Below are positions 1 through 11,300 of a stretch of DNA of 64,000 bases, one piece after another. This stretch comes from Pseudomonas sp. DTU_2021_1001937_2_SI_NGA_ILE_001 (GTDB lineage: Bacteria; Pseudomonadota; Gammaproteobacteria; Pseudomonadales; Pseudomonadaceae). The notes under the pieces are model-generated. The model saw only the letters and a program-made list of their open reading frames with translations, had not been told where the DNA came from and did no database searches. A program made the position numbers and the translations under genes. The stretch spans positions 992,001 to 1,056,000 of the forward strand of contig NZ_CP135971.1 of the NCBI RefSeq assembly GCF_032463525.1, in the 5' to 3' direction. The first letter of the stretch is position 1, and each line of letters begins with the position of its first letter.

Positions 1-2116
1 TGGAGCCGGAGGTGTACATCACGTAGGCCGCTGCATCCGCTGCCTGTTCAAGGGCCGGGTTGTGTGCGGCCTGGCCGCTCAGGTCGAGGCGGTCCAGGTC
101 CAGGCGTGGCAGATCGTGGGCAGCAGGCTCGCGGCTATGGCTGAGCAGGCACACCGCCTGGCAGTCCTGCAGCATGAACGCCTGGCGCTCCACCGGCGCA
201 TGCACGTCCAGCGGTACATAGGCCGCAGCGCACTTGAGCACCGCCAGTTGCGCGACCAGCAGGTCTGCCGAGCGCGGCAGCAGCAAGGCGACCTTCGACC
301 CCGCTGTCACGCCCTGGCCGAGCAACTGGTGAGCCAACTGGTTGGCGCGGCTGTTGAGCTGCGCGTAGTTCAGCTCAACCTCGCCGTCGATCACGGCTCG
401 GGCATCCGGGCGGGTCTGCGCCTGAATTTCGAACAGGCGCTGCAAGCTCTGCTCGCGTGGGTAGTCGCTGGCTGCCGGGTTGAGTGCCAGCAGTTGCGCA
501 CGCTGCGCGGCGGGCAGCACCTCAAGGTCCAGCAATGCCGCCTGGCCGCCCAGTTCCAGGGTCTTGGCCAACTGTTCCAGCACGCCGCCCATGGCAGTTG
601 CCACGCCTGCGGCATCGATGCCGCGCAGCGCTTGCACGGTCAGGCGCAGCGATTGGCCGAAGTCATCCACCGACAGCAGCAACGGATAGTTGGTGCGCTC
701 TTCGGCGCTCAACGTGGTGATGCCCTGCCAGGCCTGCGCGGCAGTCGCTTCGGCCACGGCGGGGGCAGCGGAGTGGCGGTAATTGAACAGGCTGTTGAAC
801 AGCGGTGTGGGAGCGGCGACCTGGCTGCAGCGTTGCGCCAGGGCCAGGGGCGCCTGCTCGTGGTTCATCAGCGCGATCAAGGTGCCATGGGTGGCCTTGA
901 GCGCCTGGGCCACGCTCTGTTCGCGCAACACCACGCGCATCGGCAGGGTGTTGATCACCATGCCCAGCAGTTGCCCGCCACGCTGGGCGCGCGACAGGCT
1001 GCCCAGCAGCACGGTGCCGAACACCGCCTCGTCACGCCCGGCCAGCGCACCGAGCAGCCGCGCCCAGGCCAGGTGGCACAGGCTGGCGGTGCTGACGCCA
1101 TGCTGGCGGGCCTGGTGATGCAGGCGCTGGCACAGGGCGGCCGGCAAGTCGTGATGCGCCTCCAGCACATCCTGACCATCGCCCAGCACGTCGTATTGGC
1201 CGAACGCCAGGGTCGGCTCGCTGACCTCGCCGAGCATTTGCGTGAAGAACGCTTCGTGGTCCTGTTGCGAGCCGGCGCGCCGTGCCTGTTCTACATAGGC
1301 GCGGTACGGCAACGCCGGTGGCAGGCTGGCCCCTTGGCCCAGCAGCAGGGCTTGCATCTCCTGTTGCACTACCGCAAGTGCGGCGTGGTCGATGGCCAGG
1401 TGATGGAACAGCAGCGTGGCCTGCCAGCGCTGTTCGGTGCGGTCTTCACCGACCAGCAGGTGCAACAACGGGGCCTGGCTCAGGTTCAGGCGGTGCTGGC
1501 GCGGGTCGACCTTGGCGGGCCATTGGCTGGCCAGCGGCTGTTGCGGGTCGAGTTCGGCGCTGATGTCGGTGATCTTCAGGTGCGCCTGGCGCCACACCAC
1601 CTGCAACGGCGCCTCGAGCTGCTGCCAGTGCAGCGAGGTACGCAGGATGTCGTGGCGGTCGATCACCCCCTGCAGGGCTGCGCAGAACTGCTCCAGGCGC
1701 GCCCGGCTGGCCAGGGTGAAGCTCGACTGCAACAGGTAGGGGTCGCCCTGGCGAGCGCTGATGTGGTGGTACAGAATGCCTTCCTGCAACGGTGCCAGTG
1801 GGTAGATGTCCTGCACATTGGCGGCACCGCCCGGCACGCTGGCGGCAATGCGGTCCAGCTGCTCCTGGGTCAGCGCCAGATGCGGCAGATGCTCGGGTGC
1901 GAGGCGCTCGCAGCCCTCCGGGATGCCCACCGGTTGCAACCCGGTGTCGCCACCCTTGAGGTGCTGCAGCAGCGCCGGCTTGTGCTCCTTGATCAACGCC
2001 AGGGTGGCGGGCTCGGCCAATGATTGCTTGCGCCCGCGCACCACCAGTTGGTCTTCGTTCACCGACAGCTCGATGCCCTTGTCTTCCAGTACAGCCATCA
2101 GGTCGATCACATTCAC
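1..2116 (-). CDS. Peptin NRPS, second synthetase (5' part, runs off window)
   Basis: N-terminal 705 residues of a second peptin synthetase. It starts at GTG 2116, and its first four bases (GTGA) overlap the stop of the upstream nine-module synthetase, so the two are translationally coupled; CGGAG lies just upstream. Residues 1 to about 55 (NVIDLMAVLEDKGIEL...) match the TubC-type N-terminal docking domain, which receives the end of the upstream NRPS. A dual condensation/epimerization domain follows, with the N-terminal HHISARQGD motif and a second HHLAIDHAA motif. The A domain is cut at the TSGS core, so its specificity pocket is outside the window. Its N-terminal half is nearly identical in DNA to module 7 of the upstream synthetase (1-476 against 9840-10314), which suggests Val at position 10. 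A large antisense frame over this region is a codon-bias shadow. Confidence 0.93.
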   Translation of the reverse strand, partial: MNVIDLMAVLEDKGIELSVNEDQLVVRGRKQSLAEPATLALIKEHKPALLQHLKGGDTGLQPVGIPEGCERLAPEHLPHLALTQEQLDRIAASVPGGAANVQDIYPLAPLQEGILYHHISARQGDPYLLQSSFTLASRARLEQFCAALQGVIDRHDILRTSLHWQQLEAPLQVVWRQAHLKITDISAELDPQQPLASQWPAKVDPRQHRLNLSQAPLLHLLVGEDRTEQRWQATLLFHHLAIDHAALAVVQQEMQALLLGQGASLPPALPYRAYVEQARRAGSQQDHEAFFTQMLGEVSEPTLAFGQYDVLGDGQDVLEAHHDLPAALCQRLHHQARQHGVSTASLCHLAWARLLGALAGRDEAVFGTVLLGSLSRAQRGGQLLGMVINTLPMRVVLREQSVAQALKATHGTLIALMNHEQAPLALAQRCSQVAAPTPLFNSLFNYRHSAAPAVAEATAAQAWQGITTLSAEERTNYPLLLSVDDFGQSLRLTVQALRGIDAAGVATAMGGVLEQLAKTLELGGQAALLDLEVLPAAQRAQLLALNPAASDYPREQSLQRLFEIQAQTRPDARAVIDGEVELNYAQLNSRANQLAHQLLGQGVTAGSKVALLLPRSADLLVAQLAVLKCAAAYVPLDVHAPVERQAFMLQDCQAVCLLSHSREPAAHDLPRLDLDRLDLSGQAAHNPALEQAADAAAYVMYTSGS

Positions 2117-5100
2117 AGCACAATCTCCGTCTTTTCCAGCGCCGCGACGTATTGCGCCAGCGTCGGTTGTTCAAACAGCAGCTTCACGTCGGCCTCAAGG
2201 CCGACCTGGCGCAGTTTTTCCATCAGGCTCACCGCCAGCAGCGAATGGCCACCCAGGGCAAAGAAGTCGTCGTGGCGGCCTACCCGTTCCACGTTCAGCA
2301 CTGCGGCCCACAGCGCGGCCATGCTGCATTCGTCTTCACCTTGTGGCGCTTCATATTCGCTTTGCGCCAGGGCGCCGGCCTGCGGTGCGGGCAAGGCCTT
2401 GCGGTCGAGCTTGCCGTTGGGCGTCAGCGGCAAGGCCGGCAGATGCACGTAGGCGCTCGGCACCATCCAGGCCGGCAACTCGGCCAGCAGGTGGGCACGC
2501 AGGGTTTCCGGTTCCGGCATGCCGGCATCGGTGGTGAACCAGGCCACCAGGCGCAGTTCGCCACTGGCATCCGGCAGCGCGCCGACCACTGCCTGGCGCA
2601 CCTGGGCCAGGGCAGCCAGGCGGGCTTCGATCTCGCCCAGCTCGATACGGTGGCCACGGATCTTCACCTGGAAGTCGTTACGCCCCAGGAACTCCAGGCT
2701 GGCGTCGCTGCGGTAGCGCGCCAGGTCGCCAGTGCGGTACATCCGTGCACCCGGCACGAAGGGGTCGTGCAGGAAGCGTTCGGCACTCAGCGCCGCGCGG
2801 TTCAGGTAACCCCGCGCCACGCCATCACCACCGATGTACAGCTCGCCCACCCCGCCTTCCGGCACCGGTTGCTGCTGCTCGTCGAGCAGATAGAAACGTG
2901 TGTTGGCCAGCGGGCGGCCGATGCTCACCGTGGCGCCCTCGAACCCACCGTCGAGCACCGCCCCGGCCGACGACCAGATGGTCGTTTCGGTCGGCCCGTA
3001 GACGTTCCACAACGCCGCCACCTTCGGTTGCAGGCGCCGCGCCAGTTCGCTCGGCAGGGCTTCACCACCGCACAAGGCCTTGAGCCCCGGCGCGCCGGCC
3101 CAGCCGCTGTCCAACAGCATGCGCCAGGTCGCCGGTGTGGCCTGCATCAGCGTCGCGGCGCTGTGCTCGATGGCTTCGGCCAGGCGCTGGGCGTCCTGCG
3201 CCTGTTCACGGGCCAGCAGCACACAGCAGGCACCGCGGATCAGCGGCAGGTACAGCTCCAGGCCGGCGATGTCGAAGCCCAGGGTGGTCAGCGCCAGCAG
3301 GCGGTCGTGGGCCTGCAGGTCGGTCAGCTCGGCCATGGCCCAGAGCAGGTTGACCAAGCCGCGCTGCTCGACCATCACCCCTTTGGGCTGGCCGGTGGAG
3401 CCGGAGGTGTAGATCACATAGGCCAGGTGCTCCGGCGCGCGTTCGCAGGCCGGCGGCGTGTCGGGTTGCTGCTGCCAGGTGGCGTCGTCGGCCAGGGCGA
3501 TCAGCGGGATGCCCTCGGCGGCCAGCGGACCGGCCGTGCCGTCAAGGGTCAGCAAGGCCACCGGCGCGCTGTCCTGCAGCATGTAGTCCAGGCGCTCGGC
3601 CGGATAGGCCGGGTCCAGCGGCACGTAGCAGCCGCCGGCCTTGAGGATGCCCAGCAGGCCGACCAGCATCGGCAGCCCGCGTGGCACACACAGCGCCACC
3701 GGGGCGTTGCGCCCGTCCAGCAGCGGTTGCAGGTGGTGGGCCAGGCGGTTGGCCTGGCGCTCCAGCTCGGCGTAGCTCAACTGCTGCTCGCCGAAGCTCA
3801 CCGCGACCTGGTTCGGCGTGCGCTGCGCCTGGGCCTCGAACAGGTCCTGCAGGGTGGCCTGGCGCGGATAGTCGGCGCTGGTGGCGTTGAACGCGTAGAG
3901 CAGGCGCTCGCGCTCGGCGGCCGGCACGATGCCCAGCTGGCTCAGCGCCGGGCTCGGCGCCGCATGCAGTGCTTCGGCCAGGCCGCGCAGGGTCTGTTCG
4001 ACATAGCCGCACAGGCGCGCCGCACCGATTTCTGCCGGGGCCATGACCGAGAAGGCGAACTGGCTGCCGCCATCGTCCACCGACAGGGTCAGCGGATAGT
4101 TGGTGCGCTCCTGGCCTTCGAGCAGGCTGATGCCTTCCCAACCGGCGGTTTCGCCAGCGCTGCCATCCGTGTGACGGTAGTTGATCAAGGCACTGAACAG
4201 CGGCACGTTGCCGGCCACGCCGCTGCAGCGCTGGGCCAGTACCAGCGAAGCATGTTCGTGGGCCAGCAAGGCGCTGAGTCGTGCATGGGTGGCGGTCACG
4301 CCTTGCAGTGCCGTGTGGCCACCCAGGCTGACGCGCAGCGGCAAGGTGTTGATGAACATGCCCAGGGCTCGGTCGGAACCTTCACCGGCCTGCAGGCGAC
4401 CGCTGAGTACCGTGCCGAACACCACTTCGCTCTGCCCGGTCAGCGCGCCCAGCACCTGTGCCCAGGCCAGGTGATACAGGCTCGCCAGGCTCACGCCCAG
4501 ACGCCGGGCATGCTGACGCAGCGCCTCGGCCAAGGCGGCAGGCACCGGCTGGCGGACTTCTTCGATATCGCTGCCGTCGCCTTGTACATCGTGCAGGCCG
4601 AACGGCAGGGTCGGCTCGCTGATGTCGCCCAGTTGCTCGCGGAAGAACGCCTCGTGCGCTGCGTGGCTGACCCCCAGGCGTGCCTGGGCCACGTAGTTGC
4701 GGTACGGCACCTGACTCGGCAGCGCCTGGCGCCCCTGGCCGGCCAGCAGTGACTGGATGTCATCGCTCATGCGGCTCAGCGAAGTGGCATCGTCGACCAG
4801 GTGATGGAAGCGCAGCACGCCCAGCCAGCGGCCGTTTTCGGCATCTTCGGCATAGCCGATGTGGATCAGCGGTGCCTGACGCAGGTCCAGGCGATGCTGG
4901 CGCGGGTCCAGCGCGGCGCACAGGCGTTCGGCGACGCTACCCGGTGCGTCGGGCAATTCCACCGCCTCCACGGGCAGCGGTGCCTGGCGCCAGACCACTT
5001 GCACCGGCTGCGCCAGGTTCTCCCACTGCACGGCGGTACGCAGGATGTCGTGGTGATCGATGACCTGTTGCAGGGCGCCGGCGAACTGCTGCAGGCGCGC

Positions 5101-5320
5101 GAAGCTGTCGAAGGCCAGCAACGCATATTGCAGGTAGGGGTCGCCCTGCTCGGCAATCAGGTGGTGGTAGAGAATGCCTTCCTGCAGCGGCGCCAGCGGG
5201 TAGATGTCCTGCACGTTGGCCGCGCCGCCCGGCACGCCCTGGGTGATGTGGTCGATGCTCGCCTGGTCCAGCTCGATCAGCGGCAGCAGATCGGGGGTGA
5301 TCTGCGTGCAGCCGGCAGGA
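2113..5320 (-). other. Peptin NRPS module 9: dual C/E - A(Gly) - T
   Basis: C domain motifs HHLIAEQGD and HHLVDDATS. The A pocket reads DILQLGVIW, a Gly-type signature; corpeptin has homoserine at this position and fuscopeptin has Gly, as I recall. The carrier domain (GGHSLLA) is followed only by the tail ending EKTEIVL. Boundaries are approximate. Confidence 0.75.
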
Positions 5321-8300
5321 ATCAGGTTGGGCGGCACTTCCACCTGCCGCGCCTGATCGCCGCCCACCGCTGCCGCGAGGGCCGCGAGGGTTGGCTGGTT
5401 GAACAACACCCGTACATCGGCGCTCAGGCCCTGCTGGCGCATGCGCTCGATGAGTTTCACCGCCAGCAGCGAGTGACCACCCAGCTCGAAGAAGTGATCG
5501 TGACGGCCCACCTGCTCCAGTTGCAGCAGCTCGGCCCACAGCCGTGCCAGGGTACGTTCGGCGTCGGTTTGCGGTGCCTCGTAGGCGCGGCTGGCCAGTG
5601 CCGAAGCATCCGGGGCTGGCAGCGCCTTGCGATCCAGCTTGCCGTTGGCGGTCAGCGGCCATTGCTGCATCACCACGTAGGCGGCAGGCAGCAGGTGCTC
5701 GGCCAGGCGGGTTTGCAGTTCGCCACGCAGGCTGGCCGCGTCCAACACGCCCTCGCCCATCACATAGGCCACCAGACGCTTGTTGCCAGGCACGTCCTCG
5801 CGGGCGACGACCACCGCTTCGCTCACACCGCTGCAGGCTTGCAGCTGCGCTTCGATCTCGCCCAGTTCGATCCGGAAACCGCGGATCTTCACCTGGTCGT
5901 CGTTACGGCCCAGGTACTGCAGCTCGCCGTCCAGCGACCAGCGCGCCAGGTCACCGGTACGGTACAGGCGGCCCAGGGTCGGATGCTGAATGAAGCGCTC
6001 GGCGTTCAGCTCGGGACGGTTCAGGTAACCCCGAGCCACACCGGCACCACCGACATACAGCTCGCCGATCACCCCTTCCGGTAGCGGCTCACGATTGGCG
6101 TCCAGCACGTAGATGCTCAGGTCCGCCAAAGCCTGGCCGATCGGGCTGACGCCTGGTTGCTGGGCATCCGCCGGGGTCAGGGCGCGGTAGGTCACGTGCA
6201 CCGTGGTCTCGGTAATGCCGTACATGTTCACCAGTTGCGTACCAGCGTTACGTACCTGTACGTACCAGGGCTTGAGCAGCGTGGTGTCCAGCGCTTCGCC
6301 GCCGAAGATCACCTGGCGCAAGGAATGCGACTGCTCGCTGCTTGCTTGTGCAGCGATCAACGAACGGAAGGCGCTCGGGGTCTGGTTCAGCACTGTGACG
6401 CCCCGCGCGCAGAGCAGTGCGTAGAAGTCCTGTGGCGAGCGGCTGACGGCGTACGGCACGATGACCAGCTCGCCACCGTGGGCCAGGGCGCCCCAGATTT
6501 CCCACACCGAGAAGTCGAAGGCCACCGAATGGAACAAGGTCCACACGTCGCTGGTGTCGAAGTTGAACTGCACCTGGGTGGCGCTGAACAGCCGGCTGAC
6601 ATTGCCGTGTTCCACCTGCACGCCTTTCGGCAGACCGGTGGAGCCGGAGGTGTAGATCACATAGGCCAGGTTCGATGCCGCGACTTGCACCTCTGGGTTA
6701 CTCAACGGCTGATCGCCCAGTGAATCCATATCGATCAGTGGCGCCGTAGTGTCGAGCAGACCCACCGTCGCGCCCTGCACCAGTACGGCTTTTGGCGCGC
6801 AATCCTGCAACTGGTAGGCCAGGCGTTCAGCCGGGTAATCCGGGTCCAGCGGCACGTAGCCGGCACCAGCCTTGAGCACGCCCAGCAGGCCGACGATCAG
6901 CTGCGGGCCGCGCCCCAGGCACAGCGCCACGCGGTCGTCGGCACTGATGCCCTGGGCCAGCAGGTAATGCGCAACCTGGTTGGCCTGAGCATTGAGTTCG
7001 CCGTACGTCAGGCACTGCGCCTCGTAGCGCAGCGCGATGGCCTGCGGTCGGGCCAGCGCCTGAGCCTCGAACTGGCGGTGTACCGCCGGGGTCTTGGCAC
7101 AGGGTTGGGTGTCGCCGCCCAGGGCCAGCAGGCGCTGACGTTCGGCGGATGCCAGCGGGCTCAACTGCTCAAGGGCGCTGTCGGGAGCCTGCTGCAGCGC
7201 AGCGACCAGTGCTTCAAGCACGGTCTGCAGGTAATCGCAGACCCGCTGTGCGCCGATTGTGCTGGTGGCCAGGGCAGTGATTTCGAAGCCTTCGCCCAGA
7301 TCATCGACGTTCAGGGTCAGCGGATAGTTGGTGCGCTCGCGTCCATTCAGGGCCTGCATGCCGTCCCAGGCCTGGGCGCTTTGCAGGCTGTCATCCGCCG
7401 CGCTGTGGCGGTAGTTGAGCAAGGCGCTGAACAGCGGCGCCTGGCCCTGGATACCGCTGCAACGCTGCGCCAGGGCCAGCGAGGCATGCTCGTGGGCCAA
7501 CAGCGCGGTGAGCTGGGCATGCGCCTGGCGTACACCCTGCGCCACGCTCAGCCCCTCGAGGTTCAGGCGCAGCGGCAAGGTGTTGATGAACATACCCAGT
7601 GCCCGCTCGGCGCCGGCACCCCCTTGCAGGCGGCCCAGCAACACGGTACCGAACACCACGTCACTGCGCCCGCTGGTGACGCCCAGCACCCGGCCCCAGG
7701 CCAGGTGCAGCAGGCTGGCGGCACTGACGCCGCACTGGCGTGCCTGATTACGCAGGGCGGCGCTCAACGCCTCGGGCAGCCGCTGCTTGACTTCCTCGAT
7801 ACCCTGGCCGTCGCCCTGCACGTCGTGCTCGCCGAACGGCAGGGTCGGTTCGCTCACGTCCCCCAGTTGCTCACGGAAAAACGCTTCGTGGGCTTCGGCA
7901 CTCACGCCCAGGCGTGCCTGGGCCACGTAGTTGCGGTACGGCGCCGCGGTGGCCAGGCGGTCGCCCTGGCCCAGCAGTAGGGCCTGCATCTCTTCCTGCA
8001 CCACCGCCAAGGCGGTGTGGTCCAGCACCAGGTGGTGGAACAGCAGGTTCAATACCCAGCGTCCGTTGCCGGCATCTTCGGCGCAGGCCAGGTGCAGCAG
8101 TGGCGCGCGGGTCAGGTCAAGGCGGTAATGAGCGGCGTCGAAGCGCTGGCTCAACTGGGCCGCGATATCACCCGCACCGGCATCCAGCGTCAGCCACTCC
8201 GGTACCAGCCGGGCTTCGCGGCAGACCACTTGCACGGGACTGTTCAGCGCCTGCCAATGCACGCTGGTACGCAGGATGTCGTGGCGCACGACCACCTGCT

Positions 8301-11300
8301 GCAGGGCCTGGATGAAGGCCTGCAGGTGAGCCTGGCTGGCGAAGGCGTACTGCGATTGCAGCACATAGGGGTCGCCCTGCTCGGCACTGAGGTGGTGGTA
8401 CAGGATGCCCTCCTGCAACGGTGCCAGTGGGTAGATGTCCTGGACATTCGCCGCGCCGCCCGGAATCTGCGCCACGATGCGGTCGATTTCGGCCTGTTGC
8501 AGGTCCACCAGCGGCAGCAGCGCCGGGGTGATCTGTGTGCAACCTGGCGGAATCAAGTTTTCAGGCACGCTAATGTCAGTGCTTGCTCCGACGGCGGCCG
8601 CCAGGGCTGCCAGCGTCGGCTGGCTGAACAGCACACGTACATCGGCACTCAGGCCCTGTTCACGCAGGCGTTCCACAAGGCTTACGGCCAGCAGCGAGTG
8701 ACCGCCCAGCTCGAAGAAGTTGTCATGCCGCCCCACTTGCGCCACGCCCAGCAGGTTCTGCCAGATCGTGGCCAGGGTGCGTTCGGTGTCGGTCTGCGGC
8801 GCTTCATAGGCGCGACTCAGCAGCGCGCTGGCATCCGGCGCTGGAAGGGCCTTGCGGTCCAGCTTGCCATTGGCGGTGAGCGGCAGGCTGTCCAGCTGCA
8901 CATAGGCGCTCGGCACCATGTACTCCGGCAGCTCACCCTGCAGATGATCGCGTAAGGCTTCGATGGCCAGCGGGCTGGCTGCTGTGAAGTAGGCCACCAG
9001 GCGTTTATCACCTGGGCTGTCTTCGCGCAGCAGCACGGCATTGGCCTCGATGCCGTCGAACTTGGCCAGGGACGCTTCGATCTCGCCCAGCTCGATACGG
9101 AAACCACGCAGCTTGATCTGGCTGTCGTTACGCCCCAGGTATTCCAGGTTGCCGTCCGCCAGCCAGCGTACCAGGTCGCCGGTACGGTACAGGCGACCCA
9201 GTTCGGCGTGCTGGATGAAGCGCTCGGCGGTCAGCTCCGGCTGGTTGAGATATTCCACAGCCAGACCATCACCACCGATGTACAGCTCACCTGCCACGCC
9301 CAGCGGTGTCAGTTGCTGCTGGTTATCGAGCACATACAGCTGGGTATTGGCCAATGGCCGACCAATCGGCACGCTGCCCTGCCCGGCTTCGCGGATCTCG
9401 TAGGTGCTGGAGAAAGTCGTGGCTTCGGTCGGGCCGTAGCCATTGAGCAAATGCTGCGGTGCGCCATGCTGGAGCACCCCGGCGATCACCGCCGGATCCA
9501 GTACGTCACCCCCGACGATCAGGTAGCGCAGGCGGCTGAACGCGCCGTACAGGCTGGCCGCGTATTGATGGAACAGCCCCGCCGTCATCCACAGGACGCT
9601 GACCGCCTGCTCATCGAGCAGTGCCGCAAAGCGGGCGCGGTCCAGCAGTACATTCTGCTCCACCACTACCACGACGCCGCCATTGAGCAGCGGCGCCCAG
9701 ACTTCCAGGGTGCTGGCGTCGAAGGCCGGGTTGGCGGCGAAGGCCACGCGGTCCTGGGCGTTGAACTCGGCATAGCCGTTGTTCAGCACCAGGCGGGCAA
9801 CCGCTCGATGCGGCACCACCACGCCTTTCGGCTGGCCGGTGGAGCCGGAGGTGTACATCACGTAGGCCGCTGCATCCGCTGCCTGTTCAAGGGCCGGGTC
9901 GTGGGCGGCCTGGCCGCTCAGGTCGAAGCGGTCCAGGTCCAGGCGTGGCAGGTCGTGGGCAGCAGGCTCGTGGCTATGGCTGAGCAGGCACACCGCCTGG
10001 CAGTCCTGCAGCATGAACGCCTGGCGCTCCACCGGGGCATGCACGTCCAGCGGCACATAGGCCGCCGAACACTTGAGCACCGCCAGTTGCGCGACCAGCA
10101 GGTCTGCCGAGCGCGGCAGCAGCACGGCGATCTTCGAACCCGCTGTCACGCCCTGACCGATCAACTGGTGAGCCAGCTGGTTGGCACGGGTGTTGAGTTC
10201 GGCGTAGCTCCACTGAACCTCGCCGTCGATCACCGCCAGGGCGTCCGGGCGGGTCTGCGCCTGGATTTCGAACAGGCGCTGCAAACTCTGCTCGCGTGGG
10301 TAGTCGCTGGCTTCGGGGTTGAAACCCAGGACCTGTTCACGTTCATCCCCGGCCAGCACCGGCACGGCGCACAACGGGGTCTGCAGGTCCTGCTCAAGCG
10401 CCTGGGCCAGGCCCTGCAGCGCGTTGTGCATGTGCTCGGCGACCCGCTGCGCCGCTACGCCCGGCGCGGCCAGCACGCTGAGGGCGAAGGTGTCGCCAAG
10501 GTCGTCCACCGACAGGGTCAGCGGGTAATGCGTACGCTCCTGCGCTGCCAGGGCCTCGATGCCGTCCCAGGCCGGGTGGGCAGCGGCCTGTTCGGCGTCG
10601 GCGCTGTGGCGGTAGTTGAGCAGCGCACTGAACAGCGGTGCCGGCGCGGCCACGCCGCTGCAACGCTGGGCCAACGCCAGCGGTGCGTGCTCGTGGGCCA
10701 GCAGCTGGCTGAGCTTGGCGTGGGTACTGGCTACGGCCTCCACCAGCGGCAGGTCACCGAGCTTGATGCGCAATGGCAGGGTATTGATGAACATGCCCAG
10801 GGCCCGGTCACTGCCCTGCCCGCCACTCAGGCGGCCGAGCAGTACGGTGCCGAACACCACGTCATCGCGCCCGCTGGCGGCGCCCAGCACCCTGGCCCAG
10901 GCCAGGTGGTGCAGGCTCGCCGCACTCACGCCCAGGCGGCGTGCCTGGCTGCGCAAACGCTGGCTGAGGTTTTGGCTCAACGGCAAGCGATGCTCGCTTA
11001 AGGCCTGATCGTCGCTGTGCGCCAGGCAATAAGGCAGGGTGGACGCATCGACGCTGCCCAGTTGCTCACGGAAGAACGCCTCATGCGCTGCGTCGCTCAC
11101 GCCCAGGCGTGCCTGGGCCACGTAGTTGCGGTACGGCACCGGGGCACCCAGGGTTTCGCCCTGGCCTTGCAGCACGGCCTGCATTTCCTGGTTCACCACT
11201 TCAAGGGCGGTGTGGTCCAGCACCAGATGGTGGAAGCGCAGCAGCGCGACCCAGCCCTGCGTGCCTGGAACCTGGCTGCACGCCAGGTGCAGCAGCGGTG

